The position numbers and the translations under genes were made by a program. DNA of 64,000 nt from Yoonia sp. Lineage in GTDB: Bacteria > Pseudomonadota > Alphaproteobacteria > Rhodobacterales > Rhodobacteraceae. The notes beneath the pieces are model-generated. The model was not told the DNA's origin, made no database searches, and saw only the letters and a program-made list of their open reading frames with translations. The number at the start of each line of letters is the position of its first letter. Position 1 is the stretch's first letter. Shown here piece after piece: positions 47,994 to 59,251 of this stretch. Location: the NCBI GenBank assembly GCA_029250945.1, contig JAQXEG010000029.1, positions 40,388 through 104,387 of the forward strand, in the 5' to 3' direction.

Positions 47994-48409
47994 CGGGGAA
48001 TGTCGAAATCTGGTGGGGCTAGTGTAAAGCCTTCAAAGTGAAACCCGGGCGAGACTGTGCAGCCCACAAGCGTCCAATCCCCCGTCGTGCGCGCCGCCTG
48101 CCAATGGCCTGTCGGCACAATCAGTTGCGGCAGCTCCCCATTCGCAAGATCGGGCCCGAGGGCGTGATCCGTTGCAGGTCCAGCGTCAGACGCGGCCATC
48201 GACAAAACCAATGGCGCACCCGCATAATAGTGCCAGGTTTCAACCGCATCGACATGGTGCCAATGGCTGCTTTCCCCGTCTTTGAGAAGAAAGTAGATAC
48301 ATGTCCCGCTGGGCCGTCCGTCGCCGTCAGCCACCCACGTTTGACGATAAAAACCGCCTTCGGGATGTGGGCGCAGGTCTAATTGTGTGATGATGTCTTG
48401 TGCGTTCAT
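47990..48409 (-). CDS. Cupin DUF985 family protein
   Basis: A 139-residue single-domain cupin. It shows LRPHPEGGFYRQTW at the N terminus, GTCIYFLLKDGESSHWHHVDAVETWHYYAG with the metal-ligand histidines, and TLVGCTVSPGFHFEGF near the C terminus, all typical of the DUF985 family. Start at ATG 48409 (MNAQDIITQLDL). Function not established. It is divergent from the FAD oxidoreductase, with about 45 bases between the starts. Confidence 0.88.
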   Translation of the reverse strand: MNAQDIITQLDLRPHPEGGFYRQTWVADGDGRPSGTCIYFLLKDGESSHWHHVDAVETWHYYAGAPLVLSMAASDAGPATDHALGPDLANGELPQLIVPTGHWQAARTTGDWTLVGCTVSPGFHFEGFTLAPPDFDIPR

Positions 48410-48455
48410 CTTTCCACGATAGTTTGTGAGAAACGGATTGCCAAGCGAGGGACAC

Positions 48456-49538
48456 ATGGCGCAGAAAATTGTGGTCATTGGTGCGGGTGTTATCGGGGCG
48501 TCAGCGGCCTATCACTTGGCGCAGGCCGGATGCGACGTCACGGTTGTTGATGCGGGCATGGGGCGGGCCACGGATGCCTCATTCGGTTGGATTAACGCCA
48601 GCTTTTTTGCCGATGACGCGCATTTCGCCCTGCGTGCGGCGGGTATTGCAGCCTATCAAAATATGTCGCAACAGATTGATATTCCTGTGCAAACCCCCGG
48701 ATCGCTTGTGTGGGAGGATGAAGGCGATGCGTTTGATACCCAGCTAGCGCGCCTACATGCTGTTGGCGCGACTGTGTCAGAACTGGACCGCGCCGCGTTC
48801 CAAAAGCTCGAGCCGCATGTGGCCCACGCACCGGACCGTATATTTCATTTCGCTGATGAATGCGTGGCCGATTCCGGTGCGCTTGCTGTCGGTGTATTGG
48901 CCGCCGCTTGTGGTTACGGCGCACAGGTCATTTCCGGCGAGCAGGTCGTCGAGATTGTAGAGGTGGCAGGCAAGATCATTGGCGTGCAAACGACCCTTGG
49001 ATGGCTGGCTGCGGATCAGGTGCTGATCGCCGCAGGTACGGGCACGGAAAACTTGCTGGCTGCATTTGATGTGGCGTTGCCCATGCTCACGCGGCCCGGT
49101 GTGATGCTACGCACGCGGCCCATCGCACCCTTGATCCAACATGTGCTGGCCAGCCCAACACAAGAGGTGCGCCAACTGCCCAATGGCGCGCTTTTGGCGC
49201 CTGCGGCGGCGGGTCATCAGGGGGATACGTCGGATACGATCAGCGGCACGCCTGCTGGTCTTGCGGATGTTGCGGTGGACCGGTTGCGCACGATGTTGCC
49301 TGGTCACGATATCACATGGGATCGCATATGGCTGGCCAACCGCCCGATGCCCCAAGATGGGTTGCCAGCCGTTGGGGCGGTGGGGCCAACGGGGCTTTAT
49401 GCCGCGACGATGCATTCGGGGATCACGCTTGCCGCGCTGATGGGCGACCTGATTTGCACAGAGATGACGCAAGGGATCACGAACCGCAGCGCGTCGTTGT
49501 TGGGGCCATATCGGCCCCGTCGGTTCGGGGCCACCTGA
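48456..49538 (+). CDS. FAD-dependent oxidoreductase, D-amino acid oxidase-like
   Basis: A 360-residue DAO-family flavoprotein. FAD motif KIVVIGAGVIGASAAYHLAQAG at residues 4-25; ATDASFGWINASFF; the C-terminal PMPQDGLPAVGAVGPTGLYAATMHSGIT segment closes the FAD site. Such enzymes oxidise D- or N-methylated amino acids. The start at 48456 is supported by GCGAGGGAC upstream. It lies downstream of the TRAP/IclR block; whether it shares that substrate is open. Confidence 0.88.
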   Translation: MAQKIVVIGAGVIGASAAYHLAQAGCDVTVVDAGMGRATDASFGWINASFFADDAHFALRAAGIAAYQNMSQQIDIPVQTPGSLVWEDEGDAFDTQLARLHAVGATVSELDRAAFQKLEPHVAHAPDRIFHFADECVADSGALAVGVLAAACGYGAQVISGEQVVEIVEVAGKIIGVQTTLGWLAADQVLIAAGTGTENLLAAFDVALPMLTRPGVMLRTRPIAPLIQHVLASPTQEVRQLPNGALLAPAAAGHQGDTSDTISGTPAGLADVAVDRLRTMLPGHDITWDRIWLANRPMPQDGLPAVGAVGPTGLYAATMHSGITLAALMGDLICTEMTQGITNRSASLLGPYRPRRFGAT

Positions 49539-49559
49539 TTACAGGCAGCCCCACGTCAC

Positions 49560-50861
<1,302 letters not shown>

Positions 50862-50886
50862 TTAGCGTTAACATTAGTGTATTTGG

Positions 50887-51780
50887 TCAGGGTTTAACCT
50901 GTTGTGCGCGGCGGCGCAAATGGGCTTCGCGCAAAAGGGTATAAAGGCCGGATGCCACAATGATCGCAGCCCCGATCAATGTGTAGCCGTCAACGGTTTC
51001 TTGGAAAATAAAGACACCGGCAAGCAGACCGAAAACGATCCGCGTGTAGCGGAAGGGCGTGACAAACGAAATCTCGCCAATCCGCATGGCGGCAATGATA
51101 CAATACAGGCTTGGCACACCGATTGCGACTGCCGCCGTACAAAGGCCCAAGGTCGGACCGTCGGGCATGACGGGTGTAGCGCCGGAGAGTATCAACCCCA
51201 ACGCCCCCGCGGGGATCGTTGCCAGAAACCCGATGACCGACAGCTGCACTGTGCTAATGGATTGTGTAATTTGGCGCGTTGCCAGATCGCGTGCGGACAT
51301 GGCCGTGACACCTGCCAGCGCCAGCAGGGCCAGCGGCTCAAAGCCTTGACCAAAGGGGCGTAGCACGATCAGCACACCGATCATCCCAATGAAAATGGCG
51401 GCCCAACGGCGCCAGCCAACTGATTCCTTGAAAAACAACGCAGCCCCAAGCGTCACCATGATCGGGCTGGCTTGGATGATTGTTGTGACCAGCGAAATTG
51501 GCACCAGCGCAAGCGCGCTGACAAAGCCCAAGGCGGCCAGACCTTCGGACACGGCCCGCACACCCGACGCGCCGCGTAGCATGTTCAGTGTCATGGGGCG
51601 CTGACCTGTGGCGAATGCAATCGTGGCAAACACCGCGCTGCCGCCGACGCCCAGCATCATCAGGATCTGGCCAGAGGGCAGGGAGGCCGCCATCAATTTG
51701 ATCATGCTGTCCTCAAGCGCGAAGCCCGCCATGGCGACGACCATCAACAGCGCGCCGCGCATATTATCCATTGTCGTCAT
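50887..51780 (-). CDS. EamA/DMT-family transporter
   Basis: A 297-residue inner-membrane protein with ten hydrophobic segments and two EamA repeats (residues about 5-140 and 155-290). Typical segments are GVGGSAVFATIAF, LALVPISLVTTIIQASPIMVTLGAALFFKE and ISFVTPFRYTRIVFGLLAG. The start lies inside the end of the fur-family gene; ATG 51780, 51771 and 51762 are all possible. It is probably cotranscribed with that regulator. Substrate unknown. Confidence 0.85.
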   Translation of the reverse strand: MTTMDNMRGALLMVVAMAGFALEDSMIKLMAASLPSGQILMMLGVGGSAVFATIAFATGQRPMTLNMLRGASGVRAVSEGLAALGFVSALALVPISLVTTIIQASPIMVTLGAALFFKESVGWRRWAAIFIGMIGVLIVLRPFGQGFEPLALLALAGVTAMSARDLATRQITQSISTVQLSVIGFLATIPAGALGLILSGATPVMPDGPTLGLCTAAVAIGVPSLYCIIAAMRIGEISFVTPFRYTRIVFGLLAGVFIFQETVDGYTLIGAAIIVASGLYTLLREAHLRRRAQQVKP

Positions 51781-52189
51781 CTTTGATTGCGGTGCCATAC
51801 AGCTCTAACCGGTGACCTTTGAGCCGGTAGCCAAGCTTGGCAGCGATCCGTTCTTGCAGGGCTTCAATCTCTGGATCGACAAATTCGATGACCTCACCGG
51901 TTTGCATGTCGATCAGATGATCATGATGTTCGCGGTCGGTCGTCTCGTACCGCGCGCGGCCATCGCCGAATTCGTGCTTCTCTAGAATGCCCGCCTCTTC
52001 GAACAATTTGACCGTGCGATAGACCGTCGCGAGCGAAATTCGCGGATCAGCCTTAGAGGCGCGATTATACAGCTCTTCTACGTCGGGGTGGTCTGTCGCG
52101 GCCTCTAGCACACCGGCGATGGTCCGGCGCTGTTCCGTCATCCGAAGGCCTTGGGCCTCACAACGGGTCAGGATGGTTGAGAGTGTCAT
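51764..52189 (-). CDS. fur: Fur-family metalloregulator (Fur/Mur)
   Basis: A 141-residue regulator. The DNA-binding half has RMTEQRRTIAGVLEAA and RISLATVYRTVKLFEEAGILE; the metal and dimer half has DREHHDHLIDMQTGEVIEF and LGYRLKGHRLELYG. In Rhodobacteraceae this Fur-type protein often acts as the manganese regulator Mur, with iron control left to Irr and RirA, so the symbol denotes the family only. The adjacent upstream genes are broken, so the original operon context is unclear. Confidence 0.9.
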   Translation of the reverse strand: MTLSTILTRCEAQGLRMTEQRRTIAGVLEAATDHPDVEELYNRASKADPRISLATVYRTVKLFEEAGILEKHEFGDGRARYETTDREHHDHLIDMQTGEVIEFVDPEIEALQERIAAKLGYRLKGHRLELYGTAIKDDDNG

Positions 52190-52254
52190 CTGCTATGTCC
52201 GGGTTCTTGTGGTCTTGTTTTCGTCTATGGCTTGGGCGGCCAGATTGCCAGCCC

Positions 52255-53504
52255 TTACATCAATTCGGGCGCGCGACCTACCCGCTCGGCAAGGCGCGCA
52301 ACCGTCAGCCCCTGCACAATGATCGAGAAGATCACGACAATATAGGTCGCCGTCAGGATCGTTGGTTTCCACTCCCCGTCCGGCAACGACAACGCAATCG
52401 CCACCGAAATCCCGCCCTTCAGCCCGCCCCAAGTCATGATGGGGATCACGCCTTGGCTGAAATTACGGAACGGTTTGAGCATCAGGATGGGCACAGCTAC
52501 GGGCGGCCGCCAAGCGGGCCACCGGCGCCAGCGCAATCGCGGCCACACCGGCGGCCAGATAGTCGAATTCAAAGGCCACGGCGAACATCTCTACCCCGAC
52601 CATTAGGAACAGGACGGCGTTCAAAATTTCGTCGATCAGTTTCCACACGGCATCGACATATTGGCGCGTTTCGGCGGACATGCCGTATTTCGTGCCGACG
52701 TCACCGATCAAAAGGCCCGCGCAGACGGCCATCATTGGGGCAGAAACATGCAAATAGACGGCCAGCTCATACCCCCGAACGCAAGGCCCAAGGTGATCAG
52801 GACCTCCAGCGAGTAATCATCAATCCGCCGCATAACGCGGAACGTCAACCAGCCGAGCACGAGGCCCAACAGCGCGCCGCCAAGCGCCTCTTGCACGAAC
52901 AACGTCGCCGCACCGCCAAGTCCGCTGCCATGGGCGTCGCCATGTGTAAACGCAAGCCCGACAAGCGCAAGGAACACGATATAGCCGACGCCGTCATTAA
53001 ACAGGCTTTCGCCTGCGATTTTTGTTTCCAGCGATTTTTGCAAATCCGCTTCGCGCAAGACGTCCAGAACGGCGACCGGATCTGTGGGGGAAATGAGCGC
53101 GCCGAACACCAGCGCGATCAGCAACGGCATGCCCGTCAGCCAAGAAAACCCGACGCCGACGATAACCGTCGACAGGCCGATGCCAATCGTCGCCATCAAT
53201 ATCACAACCAGCCATTCACGGCGCAAACCGATAGTTTGACGTGTAAGGCTCCAGCGAAGAGCAACAGCCCCAGCACCCCTTCGAGCAGGGCTTCGGAGAA
53301 CTCGATCTCAGGAACCGTGGCCCGGACGGCATCTGCCACGCCAAGTGACGGAACGGCCAGATTAACGAGCAACACCGCAAAGGACGCGAGCAATGCGACG
53401 ATCAAGATGCCAATCGCGGGCGGCAACTTGAGGAACAGATAGTTAATCGCCCCGAATGCCCCCGCCAAGACGATCAAAAGCGATGCGATTTGTAGAATGG
53501 TCAT
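52255..53504 (-). pseudogene. CPA1-type cation/proton antiporter with three frameshifts
   Basis: Read through, this is a typical Na+(K+)/H+ antiporter of about 415 residues, with TILQIASLLIVLAGAFGAIN, LLEGVLGLLLFAGALHVKL, GALISPTDPVAVLDVLREA, KIAGESLFNDGVGYIVFL, and WGGLKGGISVAIALSLP. Three single-base shifts split it: near 53228-53230 (L-S then G-L-R-R-E-W), in a C5 run at 52772-52776 (AFGG then Y-E-L-A-V), and at 52501-52503 (ARLAA then VAVPILML). The first two look like loss of one base in a short run and the third like gain of one. The gene cannot give a full protein as sequenced. Confidence 0.85.
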
Positions 53505-53556
53505 TGGCTGTTCCTTTTGGCGGTTTTCAACGTCTAGAACGGGACCGTGGTGGGGG

Positions 53557-54331
53557 CTAGGACCGTAGACGCGGCGGGGCAACCCATGTGCCGCCCAATC
53601 GACGCGGTAACCCCCTGATCGGAGCTTGAACTGCGCCAGACCGGGGGCGTTCGCGGTATCAACCGAGCCAAGATCAAGGCGGTGAAATCCCTTTGCAGTC
53701 AGATGATCAATCGTTTCCGCCAAAAGCCTATTATGCGCGCCCGTGCTGCGCCCCATCGGGCCGGTCCAGCAAATTTGATAGGTCGCCACATGGTTATGTA
53801 GCAAGAACAGCATTGCCGCGACGGCGCCACCGTTTTGGATGGCCGTGGCAAAATGGGTTTGCTGGGCAGGCCAAGCAAGGCAAATTGTGTGGGGCAGGCT
53901 GCGATACCCCTTTTTGCGTTGCTGATCCTTATCGACCTTGAAAATCCAATCGTCGCTGTGGCGAAACGGGCGGTGCGTGGTGTCGATGGGTCCCCTATTC
54001 GCGCGTCGCCACGCATTTCGCCATTTGCCATGGGGTGCCAGTGGTTTGCGCAGATCAATCTCGACCACGGTTGCTGGTGTCAGGATTTGGCGAAATCCGG
54101 CACGTCGCATCTGTGCCAGATCGTACCGATCAGGGTTCGCCACAAAAATGCGGCCCCGGTGGCTGTTGCGCATATCAGGCGTAAGGCGCCGCGGATCGCA
54201 GCGGCTAGCCATCACCACGGGACCCCGCGCATCATCTGGGTCACATCCGCGGGATCGGAAAACGCATTTGCGCCCAAGGATTGAAGCACCCGCGTAAAGT
54301 CGCGGGATTGTTGAAGCGCGTGATTTTCCAT
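53557..54331 (-). pseudogene. GNAT/FemAB-like acyltransferase with two frameshifts
   Basis: Read through, this is an acyltransferase of about 258 residues: M-E-N-H-A-L-Q-Q-S-R-D-F start, ADVTQMMRG, then VVMASRCDPRRLTPDMR, GFRQILTPATVVEIDL, GKWRNAWRRA, QNGGAVAAMLFLLHN, FHRLDLGSVDTANAPGLAQFKLRSG and finally LGGTWVAPPRLRS before TAG at 53557. Two shifts break it: in a C4 run at 54223-54226 and a C5 run at 53611-53615, each compatible with loss of one base. Without repair, the frame fuses spuriously into the antiporter downstream. The conserved end with TAG supports the reconstruction. Confidence 0.75.
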
Positions 54332-54377
54332 GTTCTTGGTTTAACACTTGGAAACCCAATTGCTGGTTAATAGGCGC

Positions 54378-54521
54378 ATGAAAAACAAGCTGCCCAACCG
54401 CAGTGCCGGCGTTCACGCGCCACCATCCAAACCCACGCCGCTCGGCGCCGCATTATTCGCGGCGACGGTGTCATTTCCAATTGGTGTTGTGCTGATCCTG
54501 ATGGACCTGCTGTTGCCTTAG
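54378..54521 (+). CDS. Small membrane protein, 47 residues
   Basis: A short frame starting ATG at 54378 reads [11 protein letters not shown], a proline-rich stretch ([11 protein letters not shown]), and one strong membrane helix ([24 protein letters not shown]), ending in TAG at 54519-54521. A basic N terminus with a single helix fits a small inner-membrane protein. The stop overlaps the convergent tyrS stop. No function can be assigned; it may be conserved in the family, but this cannot be tested here. Confidence 0.5.
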   Translation: MKNKLPNRSAGVHAPPSKPTPLGAALFAATVSFPIGVVLILMDLLLP

Positions 54522-55768
54522 CCCAATTGCACGAGGGCGTGGCGTTTCTTGCCCGCGCTCAGTTTTATCGGGGTCGCCAACATGTCCGCAGTGACCATCA
54601 TTCCGGAGTCTGTCAGTGGCGCATCGTCCAGCTTGGCACCGTTTTCGGCGATCAGGCGCTTGGCCTCTTTGCCGCTACCTGCAAGGCCGGATTTCACGAT
54701 GATCTGCACGATGGACATGCCGTCGCCCAAATCGGATGCGGTCAATGTCAGTGTTGGCAAATCATCCCCAACGCCACCCTTTTCAAACACTTCGCGGGCC
54801 GTGGCCTCTGCCGCTTTGGCGGCATCTGCACCGTGCAGCAAGGTTGTGACCTCGTTGGCGAGGATGATTTTAGCCACGTTAATTTCAGACCCTTCGAGCG
54901 CGCCAAGGCGGTCGCATTCCTCGACCGGCAGCTCTGTGTAGAGCTTAAGGAATTTGCCGGTGTCGGCGTCTGTTGTGTTGCGCCAGAATTGCCAGAACTC
55001 ATAAGGGCTGACCAAATCGGCATCCAGCCAGACCGCACCCGCGGCGGATTTACCCATCTTCTTGCCGTCCGACGTGGTCAACAGCGCGGATGTGAGGCCG
55101 TAAATTTCATGGTCAAGCACGCGGCGTGTCAGGTCGATCCCGTTAACGATATTGCCCCATTGATCCGATCCACCCAACTGCAACAGACAGCCATAACGAC
55201 GGTTTAATTCGAGGAAATCATAGGCCTGCAAAATCATATAGTTGAATTCAAGGAACGACAGGGACTGTTCACGATCCAAACGGGATTTCACGCTTTCGAA
55301 GGAAAGCATCCGGTTGATCGAAAAATGCCGCCCGATGTCGCGCAAAAATTCCAAGTAGTTCAGATTATCAAGCCATTCGGCATTGTTCAGCATCAACGCA
55401 CCGTTCGGCGCATCGTCGTAATCCATGTAGGCCGCGAACACTTTTTTAATGCCAGCGATGTTGTCGTCGATCTTTTCGGGGGTCAAAAGCGGGCGTTCAT
55501 CGGCGCGAAATGACGGATCGCCCACCTTGGTGGTGCCGCCGCCCATCAGGGTGATCGGCTTATGACCCGTCTTTTGCAGCCACCTTAGCATCATGATCTG
55601 GATCAGCGATCCCACGTGCAGCGACGTGGCCGTAGCATCAAACCCGATATATGCAGGGACCACACCGTTCGACAGCGCCTCATCCAGGCCTTGATAATCG
55701 GTGCAATCGGCCAGAAAGCCACGACTGATCATCACAGACATAAATTCGGATTTAGGATGGTAGGTCAT
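54518..55768 (-). CDS. tyrS: Tyrosyl-tRNA synthetase
   Basis: A 416-residue class I synthetase. HIGH motif as [11 protein letters not shown] (about residue 52), [12 protein letters not shown], tRNA/tyrosine pocket [24 protein letters not shown] as [12 protein letters not shown], and a C-terminal S4-like domain ([23 protein letters not shown]). The start is ATG 55768 (MTYHPKSEF), preceded by AGGAAAA. Divergent from anmK with about 70 bases between. Intact. Confidence 0.96.
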   Translation of the reverse strand: MTYHPKSEFMSVMISRGFLADCTDYQGLDEALSNGVVPAYIGFDATATSLHVGSLIQIMMLRWLQKTGHKPITLMGGGTTKVGDPSFRADERPLLTPEKIDDNIAGIKKVFAAYMDYDDAPNGALMLNNAEWLDNLNYLEFLRDIGRHFSINRMLSFESVKSRLDREQSLSFLEFNYMILQAYDFLELNRRYGCLLQLGGSDQWGNIVNGIDLTRRVLDHEIYGLTSALLTTSDGKKMGKSAAGAVWLDADLVSPYEFWQFWRNTTDADTGKFLKLYTELPVEECDRLGALEGSEINVAKIILANEVTTLLHGADAAKAAEATAREVFEKGGVGDDLPTLTLTASDLGDGMSIVQIIVKSGLAGSGKEAKRLIAENGAKLDDAPLTDSGMMVTADMLATPIKLSAGKKRHALVQLG

Positions 55769-55840
55769 TGATTTTTTCCTGCACAAATATCGCGTCACTC
55801 TATAAACGCATAGAGAGGCCAAGGGAAAGCGGATGTTGTC

Positions 55841-56962
55841 ATGATCAAGAAAACAGGACCAGTCACAGCCCTTGGCGCGATGTCAGGCACGTCGTTGGAT
55901 GGCATTGATGCGGCTGTTGTCATCACTGATGGGCATACGATCAGCGGTTTTGGTGATACGGCTTATCAAGCTTACACGCCTGAACAGGTCGATGTCTTGC
56001 GCGGCGCGCTGGGGCAGTGGCCCCATGACGGGCTTGCTGATGTGGCTGAGTTGATTGAGACAGCCCATGCCCAAATCCTGTCCGGTTTTGACGATATCGA
56101 CCTCATTGGCTTTCACGGTCAAACGCTCGCCCATGATCCGGCGAACCGGCGCACGCATCAATGCGGGGACGGACAGGTTCTGGCCGACGTGCTGGACCGA
56201 CCTGTCGTGTGGGATTTTCGCAGTGCCGATGTAAAACTGGGCGGGCAGGGTGCACCTTTGGCCGCGTTCTATCATTTTGCATTGGCGAAATGGATGGGCG
56301 CCACACGGCCTGTTGCGTTTTTGAACCTTGGTGGTGTCGGCAATCTGACATTGGTGGACCCGTCGCGTGACGCGCCAGAGGATGCGGGCGCACTGCTTGC
56401 CTTTGACACAGGCCCCGCGAATGCGCCGATCAATGACCTGATGGCCCAACGCACGGGTGCAGGGTTTGACGCCGACGGCTCGGCTGCGGCCAAGGGGCAT
56501 GTCGATGATGCGGTGATCGCCGCATTCATGCAGCATACGTATTTCAAGCGTATGCCGCCTAAATCGCTGGACCGGGATGACTTTGCCAGCCTGTCCCAAG
56601 CGGTTCAGGATATGACGACAGAGGATGCGGTGGCGACGCTCACGGCGGCGGCTGCATTGGCTGCGTCCCATGCAATATCGTTCTGCCCGACGCCACCGCA
56701 TGAAATTCTGGTGTGTGGCGGGGGCCGCAAAAATCCGACCTTCATGGCGATGATCGCAGCCAGCGTCGATGTACCCGTCAAACCGGTTGAGGATGCAGGT
56801 CTGGACGGTGACATGCTTGAGGCGCAGGCATTTGCCTATCTGGCGGTGCGCGTGGCACGTGGGTTGCCCACGTCATGTGCGGGGACAACGGGCGTGCGGG
56901 CGGCGGTTTCCGGCGGATCAATTAACCGTCCAGTGGCGGATCGTCGCCTGATTCAGACTTAA
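55841..56962 (+). CDS. anmK: Anhydro-N-acetylmuramic acid kinase
   Basis: A 373-residue sugar kinase of peptidoglycan recycling that opens and phosphorylates anhydroMurNAc. ATP-binding [16 protein letters not shown] at residues about 12-27; [52 protein letters not shown]. The tyrS-anmK divergent pair is common in Rhodobacteraceae. Full length and intact. Confidence 0.95.
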   Translation: MIKKTGPVTALGAMSGTSLDGIDAAVVITDGHTISGFGDTAYQAYTPEQVDVLRGALGQWPHDGLADVAELIETAHAQILSGFDDIDLIGFHGQTLAHDPANRRTHQCGDGQVLADVLDRPVVWDFRSADVKLGGQGAPLAAFYHFALAKWMGATRPVAFLNLGGVGNLTLVDPSRDAPEDAGALLAFDTGPANAPINDLMAQRTGAGFDADGSAAAKGHVDDAVIAAFMQHTYFKRMPPKSLDRDDFASLSQAVQDMTTEDAVATLTAAAALAASHAISFCPTPPHEILVCGGGRKNPTFMAMIAASVDVPVKPVEDAGLDGDMLEAQAFAYLAVRVARGLPTSCAGTTGVRAAVSGGSINRPVADRRLIQT

Positions 56963-57031
56963 TTCACAATTCGACGGAACGATTGCCCGACATGTGTGTT
57001 CATTGCCTGAGCAAACATGAAGGGACATCAA

Positions 57032-57628
57032 ATGTTGCGTAAAATTTTAATGTCGTCCGTCGCTATTGCAGGCACATCCACAATTGCCGTTGCTGGCGGC
57101 CTTGGCGAACTCACGTTCGAACAGCCAACCGCGCCAGTGATGGCCGCGACACCTTTCATCAGCCCAAGCGACTGGACCGGTTTCTATGTTGGCGGTTCAT
57201 TTGGCACAAGTGACGTTGAAATCGGCGACGCCGCAGGCATTGACGCGGCGAATGCCGGTCTGCACGCGGGCTATATGTATGAAGCAGGCAGCTATGTTCT
57301 GGGTGGCGAAATCGAATACAGCCGTCTCGACTTTGATGGTGTGGGCGATGATTTCGACGCCTCCGTGTTGCGGCTCAAGGTCCGTGTCGGTTATGAAGGG
57401 GGTGAGATCCTGCCATACTTCACAGCGGGTGCCGCACGCCTCACGCTTGAGGATGGTTCAGACGCGAATGACACCGGCTATTTCTACGGCATCGGTGCGG
57501 ACTACGCAGTGACCGACAATGTGTTGGTGGGTGCCGAAATCCTCCAGCACGAGTTTGAGGATTTCAACGGCGGTGGCGCGGAAATCGCGGCACAGACCAT
57601 GTCGCTTCGCGTGAGTTATAGCTTCTAA
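57032..57628 (+). CDS. Outer-membrane beta-barrel (porin-like) protein
   Basis: A 198-residue exported protein: signal peptide (LRKILMSSVAIAGTSTIAVA), short linker, then an Omp25/Omp31-like barrel beginning WTGFYVGGSFG. Alternating strands include GYMYEAGSYVLGGEIEYS, VLRLKVRVGYE, LPYFTAGAARLTL and NVLVGAEILQHEF, and it ends in VSYSF with a terminal phenylalanine, the assembly signal for the BAM machine. The ATG at 57032 is preferred because AAGGGAC lies just upstream. Probably an eight-stranded barrel of unknown role. Confidence 0.88.
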   Translation: MLRKILMSSVAIAGTSTIAVAGGLGELTFEQPTAPVMAATPFISPSDWTGFYVGGSFGTSDVEIGDAAGIDAANAGLHAGYMYEAGSYVLGGEIEYSRLDFDGVGDDFDASVLRLKVRVGYEGGEILPYFTAGAARLTLEDGSDANDTGYFYGIGADYAVTDNVLVGAEILQHEFEDFNGGGAEIAAQTMSLRVSYSF

Positions 57629-57647
57629 ATCTTTGAAATATTTATGG

Positions 57648-57678
57648 TATGGCGCGCTTGAATCCCAAGCGCGCCATA
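57648..57678. terminator. Bidirectional terminator between barrel gene and mttB-like gene
   Basis: A perfect 13-bp inverted repeat TATGGCGCGCTTG / CAAGCGCGCCATA with a five-base loop lies between two convergent genes. It lacks a long T run, but the stem is very stable. Confidence 0.75.
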
Positions 57679-57685
57679 TTGCCGT

Positions 57686-59251
57686 CTAGGACTGCAAATG
57701 GATTTTGAACCGTTCGCGAATTGCTGCATCGGCCACAGGGTCAAATGTTGCATCTGATGGCTTTGACAAAATCTCTTCCTTACGGACGGTGGCGTTGAGC
57801 AGCAGGTCAGGCTTGCCCTTTTCCTCCCACTCCTTTGGGGATGTGCGGTCGGCTGTCGCGGGATAGACGTATTCTGTCTGCATCACGCCCAGCGTTTGTT
57901 CCGACCCCAGATAATGCCCCGGACCTGTCAGGCACACGTCGCGCATCGTCTCAAGCCCGAGGGTGTCGTCGGTGACCTCAATGCCGCGCACACATCGTTG
58001 CGCTTGACCCAACAGATCATCCCCCAGTACAAGCGATTCCAAGCAAAAGCCGAGCAGCGACGCGTGCATGCCCGCGGCCTCATAGACCATGTTGAGGCCA
58101 GACAGACCCGCCATAACGTTGGATGCCATCTGTTCCCAACCGGCCTGCATATCAGGCAGTTTTGCGTCTGCAATCCCCGCGGCGGCCCCGCCGGGCAAAC
58201 CGTAGAAGCGGTGCATCTGGGCGCAACCGGCCGTCAGCAACGCCTGTTCACCCGACCCGCCAGACATCGCGCCCGTGCGCAAATCCGACACAAACGGCCA
58301 CGTGCCAAAGACAGCCGGATGACCCGGTGCGATGCTGTTCACATAGACTACGCCAGCCAGACATTCGGCCACGGCCTGCACAATCGCGCCCGCAATCGGG
58401 GCAGGTGCCGTCGCACCGGCTTGGCCCGCGGATAACAAAAGGACGGGCATCCCACCGGTGATGCACTTCTCCATCACTTCGCAGCTTTCGGTCGCGAATT
58501 TCATCGGCGGAACCACAAAGCAATTAGAGTTGGACACAAACGGGCGTTCGCGCCATTTGTCTTCGCCGCCTGCAATCATGTGCAGCATTTCGAGGCAATC
58601 CTCGACAAAATCCGGCTCCGTGAATGAGGTGCCTACATGTTTGGTCGTGCCAGAACAGGCCCCGTAGATCGTGTTCAGGTCCATTTCACGGTTGTCGGTA
58701 ATATCGCGGGCGACCATCGGACGCTGAAGGAAATGGATATTGTCCATCTGCTGCACGATCTTTGCCGCGTCATGCAAATCTTGCAACGTGGATTCGCGGT
58801 ATTTGCGACCATGCACATCAACCATATGCACCGCAGCGCCCGCCGTGCCGTAATGCACGCGTGTGCCGCTGAGGTTTAGGTCGTACTTAGGATCGCGCGC
58901 CTTAAGCGTCAGGTCTTTTTGCGCCAGTTCAAGCATGCCCATGACGACGGCGCGCGGAAACCGCAAACGCCCGTCATCGCCCATGATCGCGCCCGCTTTG
59001 ACCATATAGTCGACGCCCGATTGTGGCGCGTCGACCAGCCCGATTTCCTCAAGCGCGGTCAGTGCGGCCTCATGAATACGGGCGACGTCTTCGTCGGTTA
59101 GCGGATTGTAACGCCCGCCGGACATACCCGCCTTGATTGGGCGCATATCGCGGGGCAGTTTTGCGGCGCGGGCCGCTGTGCGTGCTGCGCGGCCACCTGA
59201 GCGGCGCGGGGTTCCTTCAACCTTGGCGGCGGGTGCATTTGTATCGGTCAT
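57686..59251 (-). CDS. Trimethylamine methyltransferase (MttB) family protein, non-pyrrolysine
   Basis: A 521-residue MttB-superfamily protein. The N terminus is Arg/Ala-rich (RRSGGRAARTAARAAKLPRD); the barrel follows with GRVHYGTAGAAVHMVD-like RVHYGTAGAAVHMVD, FVSNSNCFVVPPMKF, and SGGSGEQALLTAGCAQMHRFYGLPGG. The frame has no internal TAG, so it is not a pyrrolysine enzyme; non-Pyl members such as MtgB demethylate glycine betaine or related quaternary amines onto a corrinoid protein. No corrinoid protein gene is adjacent. Start at ATG 59251. The 236 bases upstream hold no clear gene. Confidence 0.88.
   Translation of the reverse strand: MTDTNAPAAKVEGTPRRSGGRAARTAARAAKLPRDMRPIKAGMSGGRYNPLTDEDVARIHEAALTALEEIGLVDAPQSGVDYMVKAGAIMGDDGRLRFPRAVVMGMLELAQKDLTLKARDPKYDLNLSGTRVHYGTAGAAVHMVDVHGRKYRESTLQDLHDAAKIVQQMDNIHFLQRPMVARDITDNREMDLNTIYGACSGTTKHVGTSFTEPDFVEDCLEMLHMIAGGEDKWRERPFVSNSNCFVVPPMKFATESCEVMEKCITGGMPVLLLSAGQAGATAPAPIAGAIVQAVAECLAGVVYVNSIAPGHPAVFGTWPFVSDLRTGAMSGGSGEQALLTAGCAQMHRFYGLPGGAAAGIADAKLPDMQAGWEQMASNVMAGLSGLNMVYEAAGMHASLLGFCLESLVLGDDLLGQAQRCVRGIEVTDDTLGLETMRDVCLTGPGHYLGSEQTLGVMQTEYVYPATADRTSPKEWEEKGKPDLLLNATVRKEEILSKPSDATFDPVADAAIRERFKIHLQS

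Noticed and set aside
53202..54416. A fused acyltransferase-antiporter protein of about 400 residues
   Set aside because: The open frame results from frameshifts in two separate genes. Restoring single bases gives an acyltransferase with its own conserved end and TAG at 53557, and a separate antiporter start at 53504.
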